Shown one piece after another: positions 19,902 through 30,700 of a stretch of 64,000 nucleotides of DNA. The translations under genes and the position numbers were made by a program. A model generated the notes under the pieces. It was given only the letters and a program-made list of their open reading frames with translations. It made no database searches and was not told where the DNA came from. Numbering within the stretch: the stretch's first letter is position 1; each line of letters opens with the position of its first letter. This stretch comes from a candidate division KSB1 bacterium (lineage in GTDB: Bacteria > Zhuqueibacterota > Zhuqueibacteria > Residuimicrobiales > Krinioviventaceae), in contig JAXHMJ010000005.1 in assembly GCA_034521575.1 (NCBI GenBank), positions 1,302,001 through 1,366,000 on the forward strand, given 5' to 3'.

Positions 19902-20813
19902 ATGTCACTCGAAAAAAAATGGTTAATCATTATAGTAAACTACAACACAGCTTTGCTTACCCTCAAAGCGATAAAATCAATTTACAAAAGCAATATCAAT
20001 AATTTTGACATAATTGTTATCGACAACAACTCGAGTGATAAAAGTGTAAAATTGATATCATCAACATTTCCCAGCCTTCAGATGATTGTAAACAAAACCA
20101 ATGTGGGATATGCAAAAGCCAACAATCAGGCTATTCGTTTGACGCAAAACGAATATATTTTACTCATGAACAGTGATACTGAAATGATTACCCAACATGC
20201 ACTGCAAAAACTGCAACAACATTTTGAAAAAGAGCAACAGACAGGGATAGTTGGCGCTGTTCTCCTAAATTCAAAGAAAAAAATCCAGTCAGCAGGCCGG
20301 CCATTTTTAACACTTTCTCAAATGATTAAAAAATACCTGTTTTGTTACGAGCCGAATAAAATCCAAAATTCAAGCACATCTTATCCAGTGGATTACGTTG
20401 ACGGAGCATTTTTAGCCATTCGGCGAAGTGCAATCAAAAATATTGGGTACATGGATGATAATTTTTTTCTTTTTGCAGAGGACATGGATTGGTGCAAACG
20501 TGCCTGGTTATGCGGCTGGCAGGTTCGCATTGCTCCGCAAATTCTTGTTTTGCATCATCATGGTGCCAGTTCAACACAGGATTTTACAAACGCATTGATC
20601 AGCAACGGTAAAAGTATTTACTATTACATGCAAAAATACAATCCCGGTCATGCTCAGATGGCATTTATTGTGTTTTGTATTGCACTGGGGTTACGTATTC
20701 CTTTGGCTATTCTTCGACATACCGGCCTTGCTGGTGACTATTGGCGGGCTTTAAAGTGCTGCATTCAATTGCTTCCTCGTCTTGAAACTCTGAATAATCG
20801 TAATACGTTATGA
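19902..20813 (+). CDS. glycosyltransferase family 2
   Basis: 303 residues. N-terminal LIIIVNYNTALLTLKAIKSI, then VIDNNSSDKS, NVGYAKANNQAI and the metal-binding motif MNSDTE are the GT2 (rhamnosyltransferase WbbL-like) hallmarks. DGAFLAIRRSA and AEDMDWCKRAW form the acceptor-side motif (ED). A hydrophobic C-terminal segment may associate it with the membrane. It overlaps the next gene by 4 bases. Confidence 0.93.
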   Translation: MSLEKKWLIIIVNYNTALLTLKAIKSIYKSNINNFDIIVIDNNSSDKSVKLISSTFPSLQMIVNKTNVGYAKANNQAIRLTQNEYILLMNSDTEMITQHALQKLQQHFEKEQQTGIVGAVLLNSKKKIQSAGRPFLTLSQMIKKYLFCYEPNKIQNSSTSYPVDYVDGAFLAIRRSAIKNIGYMDDNFFLFAEDMDWCKRAWLCGWQVRIAPQILVLHHHGASSTQDFTNALISNGKSIYYYMQKYNPGHAQMAFIVFCIALGLRIPLAILRHTGLAGDYWRALKCCIQLLPRLETLNNRNTL

Positions 20814-21940
20814 AAAAGATCGGTATAAATGCTATACTCTATGCACCATCACACGGCGGTATTGCTGTGTATATGAAATATTTAATACAGGAATGTTTGA
20901 AACATGAAAGCAAGCCGTACTTTTTTGTAAAACAAAATGAAATCAAAAACCTGGATATTCAGAAAAAATCATCACAAATCATTCCGGTTCATATACCTAC
21001 CTCCCCTGCAGCGCTAAGATTATCACTTGAATGCGTAATCTGGCCATATCTTTTAAAGCGCTATAACATACAATGTTTTCATAGCACCATCTCTTATCTG
21101 CCTCCGGGTATCAATAAACCGTCGATCGTTACAGTACATGATCTTCGAGTATTTCACTATCCCGAAACATTCAGCACATGGAGAAGGAAATATCTAATGA
21201 AAACGATTCCGGAATCAATCCGGAGAGCAAATAAAATTATTGCAATTTCCCATTGCACCCGCAAGGACATTATCGATCTATTTGCATGTCCTCCTGAGAA
21301 AATAAAAGTCATTCCACATGGAATTGATCAAACAAGGCTGCATATGACATTCTCGGAAATCTTGAAAAATGCCACTCTAAAAAAATATTGTTCTTATCCT
21401 TATTTATTGTTGGTTGGACATCTGGAACCTCGTAAAAATTTTCTTCGATTTCTGCAGGCGTTTCAATATTTAAAAACCACAAAAAATATTTCTGAACATG
21501 TCGTGATTGTCGGAAAATCAAACCGATACACCTCCATAATAAAACAGGAAATAGACCGGCTGTCATTAAAACCCTATGTTCATTTGACCGACTTTGTCAA
21601 CTATACAGAATTGGTCATTTTATATCAAAATGCCCGACTCGTTGTCTCCCCTTCGATTTTTGAGGGATTTGGTTTCACACCGTTGGAGGGCATGGCGGCT
21701 GGAAAACCTGTTATTGCATCCAATTGCTGCGCTCATTTAGAGACATTATCGCAGGCCGCTCTTTACTTTGATCCCTTTGATGTAAAAGATATGGCCGAAA
21801 AAATCTATGTACCTCTCCGGGAGCCCCAATTATACAACTCTCTGGTATTAAAAGGTGCAGAGCAGGCAGCAAAATACAGCTGGGAAACATGCTGTAAAAA
21901 AACTATAAAACTTTATGAGGATATATCAAACACATTATGA
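20810..21940 (+). CDS. glycosyltransferase family 4
   Basis: 376 residues, GT-B fold. N-terminal GGIAVYMKYLIQE is the acceptor-side glycine loop; LLVGHLEPRKNFLRFLQAF and PSIFEGFGFTPLEGMAAG (the EX7E region) are typical of GT4 enzymes. VHDLRVFHYPETF is typical of mannosyltransferase-like members. ATGA overlaps on both sides show operon membership. Confidence 0.92.
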   Translation: MKKIGINAILYAPSHGGIAVYMKYLIQECLKHESKPYFFVKQNEIKNLDIQKKSSQIIPVHIPTSPAALRLSLECVIWPYLLKRYNIQCFHSTISYLPPGINKPSIVTVHDLRVFHYPETFSTWRRKYLMKTIPESIRRANKIIAISHCTRKDIIDLFACPPEKIKVIPHGIDQTRLHMTFSEILKNATLKKYCSYPYLLLVGHLEPRKNFLRFLQAFQYLKTTKNISEHVVIVGKSNRYTSIIKQEIDRLSLKPYVHLTDFVNYTELVILYQNARLVVSPSIFEGFGFTPLEGMAAGKPVIASNCCAHLETLSQAALYFDPFDVKDMAEKIYVPLREPQLYNSLVLKGAEQAAKYSWETCCKKTIKLYEDISNTL

Positions 21941-23001
21941 AATCCTTGAGCATACTATTTTTACCACAAACAACCTTGATTGGCGCATCAAGTCGGGCGC
22001 GTATTTATCAATATCTGGAAAACATCAAAAACTCACCATTTCAGTATAAAATTGATGCAGGCTGTTCTGTTAAGCTTGATCAGAACTTTTTGAAAGGACC
22101 TTCTCTGCTGCAAAAAATCCACTGGTATATATCAAAAATATACGGGCGCCTTAAATATCTGTTTCAACTAGATCAATATGATTGTATTTTTATACAACGC
22201 GAATCTCTGCCTTATTTTTTTCCGTTTACTGAATTACTCTTGATAAAATGGGCAAAAAAATCAATTTTTGATTTTGATGACGCTATTTTTTACCATTATC
22301 AAAAGAAAAACTGGTTGCAGTTATTTATGGACTACCATGCTGTTGAACGTATATTAAAGACTTGTAATACTGTCATCGTGAGTAATTCCTATCTTGCAGC
22401 CTATGCCCGGCGTTTTAACCAAAATGTGCATATCATTCCCACAAGTATAAATATACAAAATCAAAAAAAGAATAAAGCAGAAAATCATCCCCCCATTATT
22501 GGATGGATGGGCAGCAATGCCACACGCCAGTATATAATTGATCTACTGCCCATACTTGAAAAACTTGGACAATCCACCCCTTTTATCCTCTATATTGTCG
22601 GAACAAAAATCAACAGTAAACATCTGAAAATTAAATGTTTTGATTGGAAAAAAGAAAAAGAGTGGCAATATCTCGACTCTTTTGATGTCGGTATTATGCC
22701 TCTTCCCGATACACCTTGGACACGCGGTAAAGGTGGTTACAAATTATTGCAATATATGTCAGCAAATGTCCCCTGCGTAGCCTCGAATGTCGGCATGAAC
22801 AAAGAAATCATTGAGCATAACGTCAATGGACTACTGGCCTCTACAGAGGAGGAATGGTTGCAATATTTAAAAACGTTGCTGAAAAATAAACAAAAAGGGA
22901 AACTGATCGCCTCAAACGGCTGGAACACGGTTAATAAAAAATATTCAATACAGGTAAATCTCAGAAATTGGAAATCAGTTATACATCAAACGTGCAAATA
23001 A
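21937..23001 (+). CDS. glycosyltransferase, GT4-like
   Basis: 354 residues. Family features are less strict: FDFDDAIF, PTSINI (nucleotide-binding half start), IGWMGSNATRQYI, IMPLPDTPWTRGKGGYKLLQYM and MSANVPCVAS. These match a group of GT4-like transferases in Bacteroidota polysaccharide clusters. AT-rich like its neighbours. Confidence 0.83.
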   Translation: MKSLSILFLPQTTLIGASSRARIYQYLENIKNSPFQYKIDAGCSVKLDQNFLKGPSLLQKIHWYISKIYGRLKYLFQLDQYDCIFIQRESLPYFFPFTELLLIKWAKKSIFDFDDAIFYHYQKKNWLQLFMDYHAVERILKTCNTVIVSNSYLAAYARRFNQNVHIIPTSINIQNQKKNKAENHPPIIGWMGSNATRQYIIDLLPILEKLGQSTPFILYIVGTKINSKHLKIKCFDWKKEKEWQYLDSFDVGIMPLPDTPWTRGKGGYKLLQYMSANVPCVASNVGMNKEIIEHNVNGLLASTEEEWLQYLKTLLKNKQKGKLIASNGWNTVNKKYSIQVNLRNWKSVIHQTCK

Positions 23002-23006
23002 GTAAA

Positions 23007-24083
23007 ATGTCAATCAATGTATTACATGTAACAGCAATCAGCGATATAGGCGGAGCTGAACGCATCGTCTTGAAATTGGCGGAGCATTCTCCCCCCCCGT
23101 ACCGATATGTAATTACCAGTCTGTCAGGAAAGGGGGAATTGGGTAAATACGCCGCACATTTGAACATCCCTTATTATGACCTTGATATCAAAAAAATATG
23201 GGCATTCCCAAAAATGTTTCATCGAATACTAAAGCAGCATAATATAAAAATCATACAAACTCACGGCTTAACCGCAGAATGTGCCGTAATTTTTGCTGCA
23301 GGATTTAAATATGCACCTTTGATTCCAACCCTCCATGGCGTTCATGATTATAGTGACGGCATCAAAAAGTATGTTATTCAAATGGCAAGACCTTTCGCAG
23401 ATCACTGGATATCCGTTACCCAAAAAGGAAAACAGATTCTTACAGATATTCATATCCCGCCAAGCCGTATTCAGGTAATACCTAATGGTCTGCCGGTTAA
23501 AGACATCCCGGCTACAGTAAAACAGAATAACAGGTGCTTTAATGTATTAACAGTTGCCAATCTTCGGCCTGTTAAAGGTCATATATATTTACTGAAAGCT
23601 ATAAACACAATCATAAGGTCTGGACATCGTAATATTCATTTTACTTTGGTAGGGCGAGATGACATGCACAGCCGTCTGCAACAGTACGCAAAAGATTTAA
23701 AGATATCTGATTATATTACCTTTACAGGATTTAAAAAAAATATAAATTATTTTCTTGGAAAAGCGGACCTTTTTGTATTACCTTCTTTATCAGAGGGATT
23801 GCCACTCTCTATCATTGAGGCAATGTATTGCAGGTTACCGGTCATTGCAACTAATGTCGGAGGCATTCCGGAAATTATTATCCATAAAAAAACAGGGCTG
23901 CTGGTCGAACCGGCAGACAGCGAAGATTTATACAGAAAAATTATGACTTTATATCCAAATGCTGAATTAAGACAGAAACTTGTAACCAATGCTTATGATT
24001 ATGCCGTAAAAAACTTTTCAATTACAACAATGATAAAATCTTATGTTCAATTTTATAATCAGGTATTAAAGCATGCCTGTTAG
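23007..24083 (+). CDS. glycosyltransferase family 4
   Basis: About 358 residues starting at ATG 23007, six bases after the previous stop (an upstream in-frame start at 22968 would overlap). IGGAERIVLKLAEH is the N-terminal GT4 loop, NLRPVKGHIYLLKAI the start of the donor domain, and PSLSEGLPLSIIEAMYCRLP the catalytic EX7E-type motif. Followed by an overlapping start of the next transferase. Confidence 0.92.
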   Translation: MSINVLHVTAISDIGGAERIVLKLAEHSPPPYRYVITSLSGKGELGKYAAHLNIPYYDLDIKKIWAFPKMFHRILKQHNIKIIQTHGLTAECAVIFAAGFKYAPLIPTLHGVHDYSDGIKKYVIQMARPFADHWISVTQKGKQILTDIHIPPSRIQVIPNGLPVKDIPATVKQNNRCFNVLTVANLRPVKGHIYLLKAINTIIRSGHRNIHFTLVGRDDMHSRLQQYAKDLKISDYITFTGFKKNINYFLGKADLFVLPSLSEGLPLSIIEAMYCRLPVIATNVGGIPEIIIHKKTGLLVEPADSEDLYRKIMTLYPNAELRQKLVTNAYDYAVKNFSITTMIKSYVQFYNQVLKHAC

Positions 24084-25446
24084 CAGAGCTATAAAGATCA
24101 TCCGTATACAATCAAGAATATGCATTGGGGGTCCCGCTTTGCATACTGAAATTCTGAGCAGGCATCTGTCAAATGAACGCTACCAGACTTTGTTGATTAG
24201 CGGTGCTATTGACAGCAATGAAAGCAGCAAAATTAAAGATTTTAAGCAAAAGGGGATTCCGGTATGTGTCATTCCTGAAATGAAACGCGTCTCGAATCCA
24301 ATTGATGACATCATGGCAATTTACAAATGTTTCAAGATAATCAGAAAGAAGAAACCGAATATTGTTCACACTCACACCGCCAAAGCCGGAACCGTTGGAC
24401 GCCTTGCCGCCTGGCTGGCAGGCGTGCCGTTGATTTATCATACCTTTCATGGGCACACCTTTCACAGCTATTTTTCCAAACCGGTGACCGCCGTGTTTTT
24501 GCTGATCGAGCGTGTTCTCGCCAGACTCAGCACAGCGGTTATTGCCATCAGCCCCTCACAGCTTGATGAACTCGTCAACCGCTATCACATCGCACCCAAA
24601 CAACATTTCAGAATGATTCGGCTCGGACTGGAGCTCGAGCCGTTCAAAAATCTGAAACGCAGAAACAGCCTGAAAAAGAGGTTGGGTCTGGATCCGGATT
24701 CTTGTCTGTTGGGAATTGTCGGCCGTTTGGTCCCCATCAAAAACATCGAAATGGCGCTCAAGGTTACGAGTCAGCTTGAATCCCGATACCATCTTTGCGT
24801 GATCGGCGACGGCCCCGAACGCAATACGCTTGAAATACGCAGCAAAGAACTCGGGCTGGAAAACCGGGTTCACTTTATGGGATGGATTGAAGATATTACC
24901 GGAATTTATGCGGAAATCGATGCGTTATTACTAACATCAAACAATGAGGGAACACCAGTAGCGGTTATCGAAGCGATGGCAGCCTCCATACCAGTCATTG
25001 CGACCGAGGTTGGTGGTGTTCCAGACCTTGTTAAACATGAGTTTAACGGTTATCTTTGCGCGTCACAAGATGTCGTTTCAATGTCCGGTTTTGTACGAGA
25101 TGTGTGTCAGGATCGATCACATACTCTACAAATATGTGAGAATGCACGCCGTTTTGTCTCTCAATATTATGCAGCCCATCGATTGCCTGAGCGATATCGA
25201 GCATTTGTATCAGGAACCAATTCCATAAAGTATCACATTTTTTTCTTTTATAATCTCAATGTTTTTATTATATTACATTGGGGTAAATTCGTATATGGGA
25301 AGAACATTCAGAGCCGGGACACAAGGATTCAGGTCCTGTCCTGGATCGATAAAATCGGGGCCGCCCCGATAGGTTTTATTTTTTATGGTATAAATTTTGC
25401 TATAATTAATAATAATGGCGAGACGAAAAGCAGTTACGAACCTTAG
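24073..25446 (+). CDS. glycosyltransferase family 4 with a frameshifted C-terminus
   Basis: The first ~370 residues are a normal GT4: GGPALHTEILSRHL at the N-terminus, HTHTAKAGTVGRLAAW, VGRLVPIKNIEMAL and LTSNNEGTPVAVIEAMAA. The expected family ending (DIE.LY....) appears only in the adjacent frame as SDIEHLYQEPIP with a stop at 25226-25228. A single-base indel around 25178-25190 therefore makes the frame run on to 25446; the last ~85 residues are probably not real, and the true gene would end at 25228 with ~385 residues. GC content is also mosaic: AT-rich ends, GC-rich middle. Confidence 0.85.
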   Translation: MPVSRAIKIIRIQSRICIGGPALHTEILSRHLSNERYQTLLISGAIDSNESSKIKDFKQKGIPVCVIPEMKRVSNPIDDIMAIYKCFKIIRKKKPNIVHTHTAKAGTVGRLAAWLAGVPLIYHTFHGHTFHSYFSKPVTAVFLLIERVLARLSTAVIAISPSQLDELVNRYHIAPKQHFRMIRLGLELEPFKNLKRRNSLKKRLGLDPDSCLLGIVGRLVPIKNIEMALKVTSQLESRYHLCVIGDGPERNTLEIRSKELGLENRVHFMGWIEDITGIYAEIDALLLTSNNEGTPVAVIEAMAASIPVIATEVGGVPDLVKHEFNGYLCASQDVVSMSGFVRDVCQDRSHTLQICENARRFVSQYYAAHRLPERYRAFVSGTNSIKYHIFFFYNLNVFIILHWGKFVYGKNIQSRDTRIQVLSWIDKIGAAPIGFIFYGINFAIINNNGETKSSYEP

Positions 25447-25463
25447 AAAATCAGGTTAAATTT

Positions 25464-26435
25464 ATGATACAGTTGGCGGGGTATTTTTTATTCACGTTAA
25501 TCATTTCACTGGTCACAGTACCCGTGGTTCGACAGTTTGCCATCCGCTATCACGTGGTGGCGCAAAAAAACCACCGTACGGTTCATGACGGCGAAATCCC
25601 CAAACTGGGAGGCGGAGCCATATTTTTTGCATTTGTCACCGGCATGGCCGCATTGTTGTATTTTGACCAGCAATCGGTGGCCCAATTTCACAGAGAACTG
25701 TTGAGTCTGTTAATCGGTACCACAATTTCGTTTATGACCGGCGCTCTGGACGACAAGATTGACCTGAATCTGCTCACTGAAATTCAGTGTCGAACTTTTG
25801 GTCGCCGCGCTCGCCGTTTCCATGGGATGGCGGGTGGAAACCATCATTCTTCCCGCGCCCTGGAACTGCAGGCTGGACTGTTTTCCTATCCATTCTCCAT
25901 GCTGTGGATCGTAGGCGTTGCCAACGCGTTTAATATGATCGACGGTCTGGATGGTCTGGCCGGTGGTGTAGCCGTTGCGGTCTCTTTGGTGAGTTTAAGC
26001 ATTGCCGCGCTGTTTGGCAATCAAATGGCCCCCGTGATCGCAGTTCTGTTGATGGGCGCTGTGATTGGATTTTTGCGCTATAATCTGAATCCCGCGTCTA
26101 TTTTTATGGGCGATTCCGGCAGCCTGTCTATTGGTTTTCTGCTGGCCTGTATCACCTTGAATTCGGCTTCGTTGGCGCCGGGCAAGACCGCATTTATTAT
26201 TCCGCTGCTGCTGCTTGCCCTGCCGATTACCGATACCATGCTTGCTATTACTCGACGCCTGCGGCGGGGTATCCATCCCTTTCACGCGGACCGGGAACAT
26301 ATTCACCACCGTCTGGTTAAATTAGGACTATCGCATTCACGTGCGGCTCTGGTCATGGTGGGCTGGTGTTTGATTCTCGGACTGTTTGCATTCCTGGTTG
26401 CTCATGATCTGTACGCCGGCAGCTTGATCCATTAG
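25464..26435 (+). CDS. WecA/MraY-family glycosyl-1-phosphate transferase with two compensating frameshifts
   Basis: 323 residues. PKLGGGAIFFAF, GALDDKIDLN, NAFNMIDGLDGLAGG, FMGDSGSLSIGF and HADREHIHHRL are the conserved cytoplasmic motifs of WecA-type enzymes that load a sugar-1-phosphate onto undecaprenyl phosphate. About 25 residues after LLTEIQ are basic and unlike the family, while the next frame over the same ~75 bases gives the expected hydrophobic helix (LLVAALAVSMGWRVETIILP). One indel near 25781 and an opposite one near 25856 explain this. It probably initiates repeat-unit synthesis for the block. Confidence 0.88.
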   Translation: MIQLAGYFLFTLIISLVTVPVVRQFAIRYHVVAQKNHRTVHDGEIPKLGGGAIFFAFVTGMAALLYFDQQSVAQFHRELLSLLIGTTISFMTGALDDKIDLNLLTEIQCRTFGRRARRFHGMAGGNHHSSRALELQAGLFSYPFSMLWIVGVANAFNMIDGLDGLAGGVAVAVSLVSLSIAALFGNQMAPVIAVLLMGAVIGFLRYNLNPASIFMGDSGSLSIGFLLACITLNSASLAPGKTAFIIPLLLLALPITDTMLAITRRLRRGIHPFHADREHIHHRLVKLGLSHSRAALVMVGWCLILGLFAFLVAHDLYAGSLIH

Positions 26436-26489
26436 CAGGTAACCGCCGGGTTCCTGCGCGAGGTCTATCAACGCAGAGAACGTTACCGT

Positions 26490-27731
26490 ATGAAACAACT
26501 TGAAATCATTTTATCGATAATCTTTTTATCGTGGGTTTGTTCTCTTTCTGCACAGTCGCGTTTCGAAATCACAGAAACCGGAAATGAGATCATCCTGGAA
26601 TGGCACTGCCCAAACCTGTCGTTTCAATCCATTGTTCTGCAAAACGAAATCTATAGTCTGCCTGTTCTCTCCGGTCTTGCACATCAGCAGACACCCGGCG
26701 CGCCACAGCTCCCCGTTGACGCCACCCTGATTTATGCCCCGGACCTCAAACTTGAATCTCTGGACTCGGTTACGGCACTCCACTCAACCGGCACCGTCTG
26801 CCCTGCCCCTGCTTATAGCCAGACCGATGCCGGGGACGTCCTGACCCGGTATGAACCCGACCCTGCTATTTATTCCTCATCCGCCCTCTATCCGCAATCA
26901 TTTGTGCGTCTGGACAAAGCCACCAGCAGCGGGAAAACAGTTTGGCGTGTTCAAATCACACCGCTTCAATATGATCCGGTGAACAACCGACTTGTTCAGG
27001 CGCGTTATCTGCGGCTGCGACTGGCTAAATCCACCCAGCCGTCTGCCCGCGAACCGGAAGCGCTTTTTAAATCCAGTACCACAAAAACCGTCTCTCGCCG
27101 ATTCGAACAGGCCGCGCAAACAAAACCCGTTAAACTCAAATGCGCTCAACCCGGTGTCTATGCGATCAACGGCAGTGATTTGCAGGCCATCGATGTGGCG
27201 ATCCAATCCCTGAACCCGTCCACACTACAGCTCTATCACAAAGATCAGGAACAAAGTATACAGCTGCAGGGGATGCAGGACGACCGCTTTGATCCGGATG
27301 ACCGGATTTTGTTCTATGCAGAACGATTGTCAGGCGATACAACCTTTTATCACGCTTACACCGATACCAATATCTACTGGCTGACCTGGGGGATCACAAC
27401 AGGTCGACATAAAACCGCTTCGGTAACTTCCGCCCCCACATCCGCACCGCTGAGCAGCTTTAATCATACATTGCATATTGAACGCGATCTGGATTACTAC
27501 CAGGGTGACGATAATCATGCCATCCAGAACAGTTTTACGACGCCCGGTGAAGGCTGGGTCTGGGAAAATTTATCGATCCCGGCACCCGCTTTGAAACCGC
27601 CTTTGATTGTCCGGGATATATCGATATTCAGGATTCGGTCAGCTTCCGCCTGCGCGTGCGCGGCCAAACCCGCAGCAGCAGCGCAAACGATCATCATATA
27701 CAGGTGGACATTAACGGCTTTACCGGCGTAG
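26490..27731 (+). pseudogene. C25 (gingipain/PorU-like) peptidase, N-terminal part before a frameshift
   Basis: The first 357 residues are coherent: a signal peptide (cleavage near SLSAQS) and then a propeptide/N-terminal domain like those of T9SS-associated C25 peptidases (GAPQLPVDATLIYAP, later LYHKDQEQSIQLQG and DRFDPDDRILFYA). After base ~27562 this frame becomes nonsense, while the next frame continues the protein. One base appears to be missing in or beside the GGGAAAA run at 27562-27568. The complete gene would run from 26490 to 32113, about 1,874 residues. Confidence 0.82.
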
Positions 27732-30700
27732 ACGCATTTTTCGATGATCGTGAGGAGCGTATCTACCGGTTTAAGGTTCCCGGAGATCTGATTTACAGCC
27801 GCGATAATGCTCTAATTATTCGTTCTGTCAGACAGAGTTCTGACCCGATCTCGCGCTTTTATTTTGACTGGCTGGAATGTGACAGTCCGGTTCGCTTCCA
27901 GGCACACGATGATCGGCTCTGTTTCTCCGATTCGACTCTGCCGGCACATGCAAGCATCCGTGTATCCGGGTTCAGCGGCGACAGCGTTTTCGTCTGGAAT
28001 CAAACGTCTGGTGACATCATCGCCCCCACTATTTCGCAGAGTGTGATCCGACGCATCCGTGTGGTATCCGCAGGACTCGCCGACGGCAACCGGGCGGAAT
28101 TTTTAATTGATGGGGAAACGATGTATTCCGGAAGCCGGGGAATTAGCCTCGTTTTTCTGGATTCTCATTCGGGTGAATTTTTATATTCAAAAACATATGA
28201 CACATACGGTTCTGAAACCGCGTCACAAGAATTGTCCAATAATATAGCAGAGGTACCAGACGGTACCATTGTCCTTGCAGCTGTACGTGATGATGGTGCA
28301 TCCCGCCTCTCTGAGCAGGCGATTGCTTCTCTGCAAAATTGCGGCAGCCAATACATTGACGAGTTGAAATATCGGGATTCCTGGGCGTTCATCGGCCGCA
28401 AAAACGATACAACGACAGTCTATGAACAACACACCCTAAAAGGCGCCGGACAGGCCGCTGTTTCAACATTTCTCGAATTTCAGGGAACGGCTCAGGACTT
28501 TACAGCAACATTCCAGGCAGAAAATCTGAATAACAGCGCTTTTATCGTCTTTGAGGAAAACAGCATTCGCAAACCCAAGCTGATAAATCGGAGTGAGATC
28601 CGTAATCCTCTGCACCATCCGGCAAGATACCTGATCATCACAGACCCCATGTTCGAAGAAGCGGCGCAGCAGCTTGCAGACTATCGCAAGGATCAGGAGC
28701 ACATCTCCAGCGCAGAAATTATATTTGTCCAGGATATCTATGATACATTTAATGACGGCATCAAACACCCCCGGGCGATCAAGACTTTTCTGCGGGATGC
28801 CTGGCAGATTTGGGGCGTTGAAAAACCCCGATATGTACTGCTTTTAGGGGATGCCAGCTGGGACCCCAAATTGAATATGCCGGACAGCCGGTTCCGGGAT
28901 ATCATCCCAAGTCTGGGCAATCCGGTGAGTGATGTCCTGTATTCCTGTTTCGATGATCTGCTGCCGGAGCTGGCGATCGGTCGGCTTCCGGCTGCCACAG
29001 CGGAACAGGCGGCAATGCTGGTATCCAAAATCATCGAATACGAAAATACACCGCCGGCAGAGTGGAACAAACACCTGTTGTTTATCAGCGGCGGATTTGA
29101 TGCCGTTGAACAAAGCCGGTTCAACAGTCAATCCCAGGCGCTTTCCGATGAGTTTGTCTCACCGGCGCCATTCGGCGGTGATGCGTATCATATCAAAAAA
29201 TCAGATGCCACCCTGATTGAAGGCGAACACACAGCGAATATTATTGATCATTTCGCAAAGGGAATGGCCTGGGTCAATTTTATCGGGCATGCCGGCAGCC
29301 GGACCTGGGAACTGTTTTTTCATAATTCAGATATCGACCGGTTGAACAATGCGCCGTATTACCCGTTCATATCCAGTATGACCTGCCATACCGGTCGATT
29401 TGCCGAACCCGGCGATGAAAGTTTTGGAGAACATTTTATCAATGCCCGGCAAAAAGGCTGTGTCGCATTCTGGGGGACATCCGGCTGGGGCTATACCTAT
29501 GAGGACAATCAACTGCTGCGGCAATTGTATCCGGCGATCCTGCAGGATACCGTGCGGATTCTGGGAGACGCTCTGAATCAGGCCAAAGTCGGGCTGTGGG
29601 AGCAGCAGGGTGTCACATCGCATGTGACCAATGTGATTCTGCAGTACAACCTCCTGGGAGATCCGGCCATGCGTCTGCAGCTGCCGAATCAACCGGATCT
29701 TACATTTTCAGATGACCCCATCAATATTGAACCCCGAATTCCCAGTGAAGCGGATTCGACCGCGCAAATCACATGCGCCCTGTCAAATATCGGACTGTTT
29801 CCGCCGGACAGCTTGCAGTTCAGGTTACGGGCAACATCACAGGAGAATCCGGAAACCCGAATCACCTGGAATCTCAAACGCGAACCGTTTACGCTCACAG
29901 ATACGATCAAGGTTACCTGGCCGCTTGCAGGGATGTCCGGAACCGTGAATCTGGATGCATCTATTGACGCCCAAGATGCCATTCCCGAATCGAATGAACA
30001 AAATAATAGCGCGACTCTGACAACACAGGTTTACAGCAGTTCTGTACGACTGGTTCAGCCCGCTGAATTCGCGCGTATATCAAATGGAGCGGTCACCTGT
30101 ATCGTGGAAAATCCTCCCAATATACCTTATAAAGAGTTATCATACGAGTTTCAACTGGACACTAGCAGGACTTTTAGCAGTCCGGTCCTGAAAACCCGCA
30201 CCCGGCAGGCAGACCCGCTGCAGACTTTGTGTCCATTTAATGATGTACAGCCCGGCATCTATTTCTGGCGGGTGCGTATACTCGATCAAACCCCGCCTCT
30301 TTGGCAGACAGGTTCGTTCACAGCGGTTTCGGACAGTCTGAACGGCTGGCAGCAAGCCAGCGCGCAATTTATTGAAAACAGCTATCAATCCACACAATCC
30401 GGTTCCAATGGGGTGCGTCTCAGCACAGAAAACATTTCACTGCGCGTTGAATCGGCCGGAAAACGGCAGGGCAATTTTGCGCGCATTCTGGTCAACTCAC
30501 AATCTGTCATGCCCACCAGCCGGGGATTCAATGTCGCCGTGCTGACCAACAACTGCGCTGAAATATGCGCCACCGCAACGTTCGATACCTGGGGAAATGA
30601 ACAGGCTTCTGAAAAACTGGCTGACTTTATTTCAAATGTCCCGGAAAATGATTATGTACTCGTTGCGGTCAAGGATGAAGCCAGCAACCGCCTGTACGAA

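Noticed and set aside
26436-26489. WecA C-terminal extension (VTAGFLREVYQRRERYR after the stop)
   Set aside because: The in-frame stretch after TAG at 26433-26435 looks protein-like, but the evidence for a read-through or a lost base is too thin.
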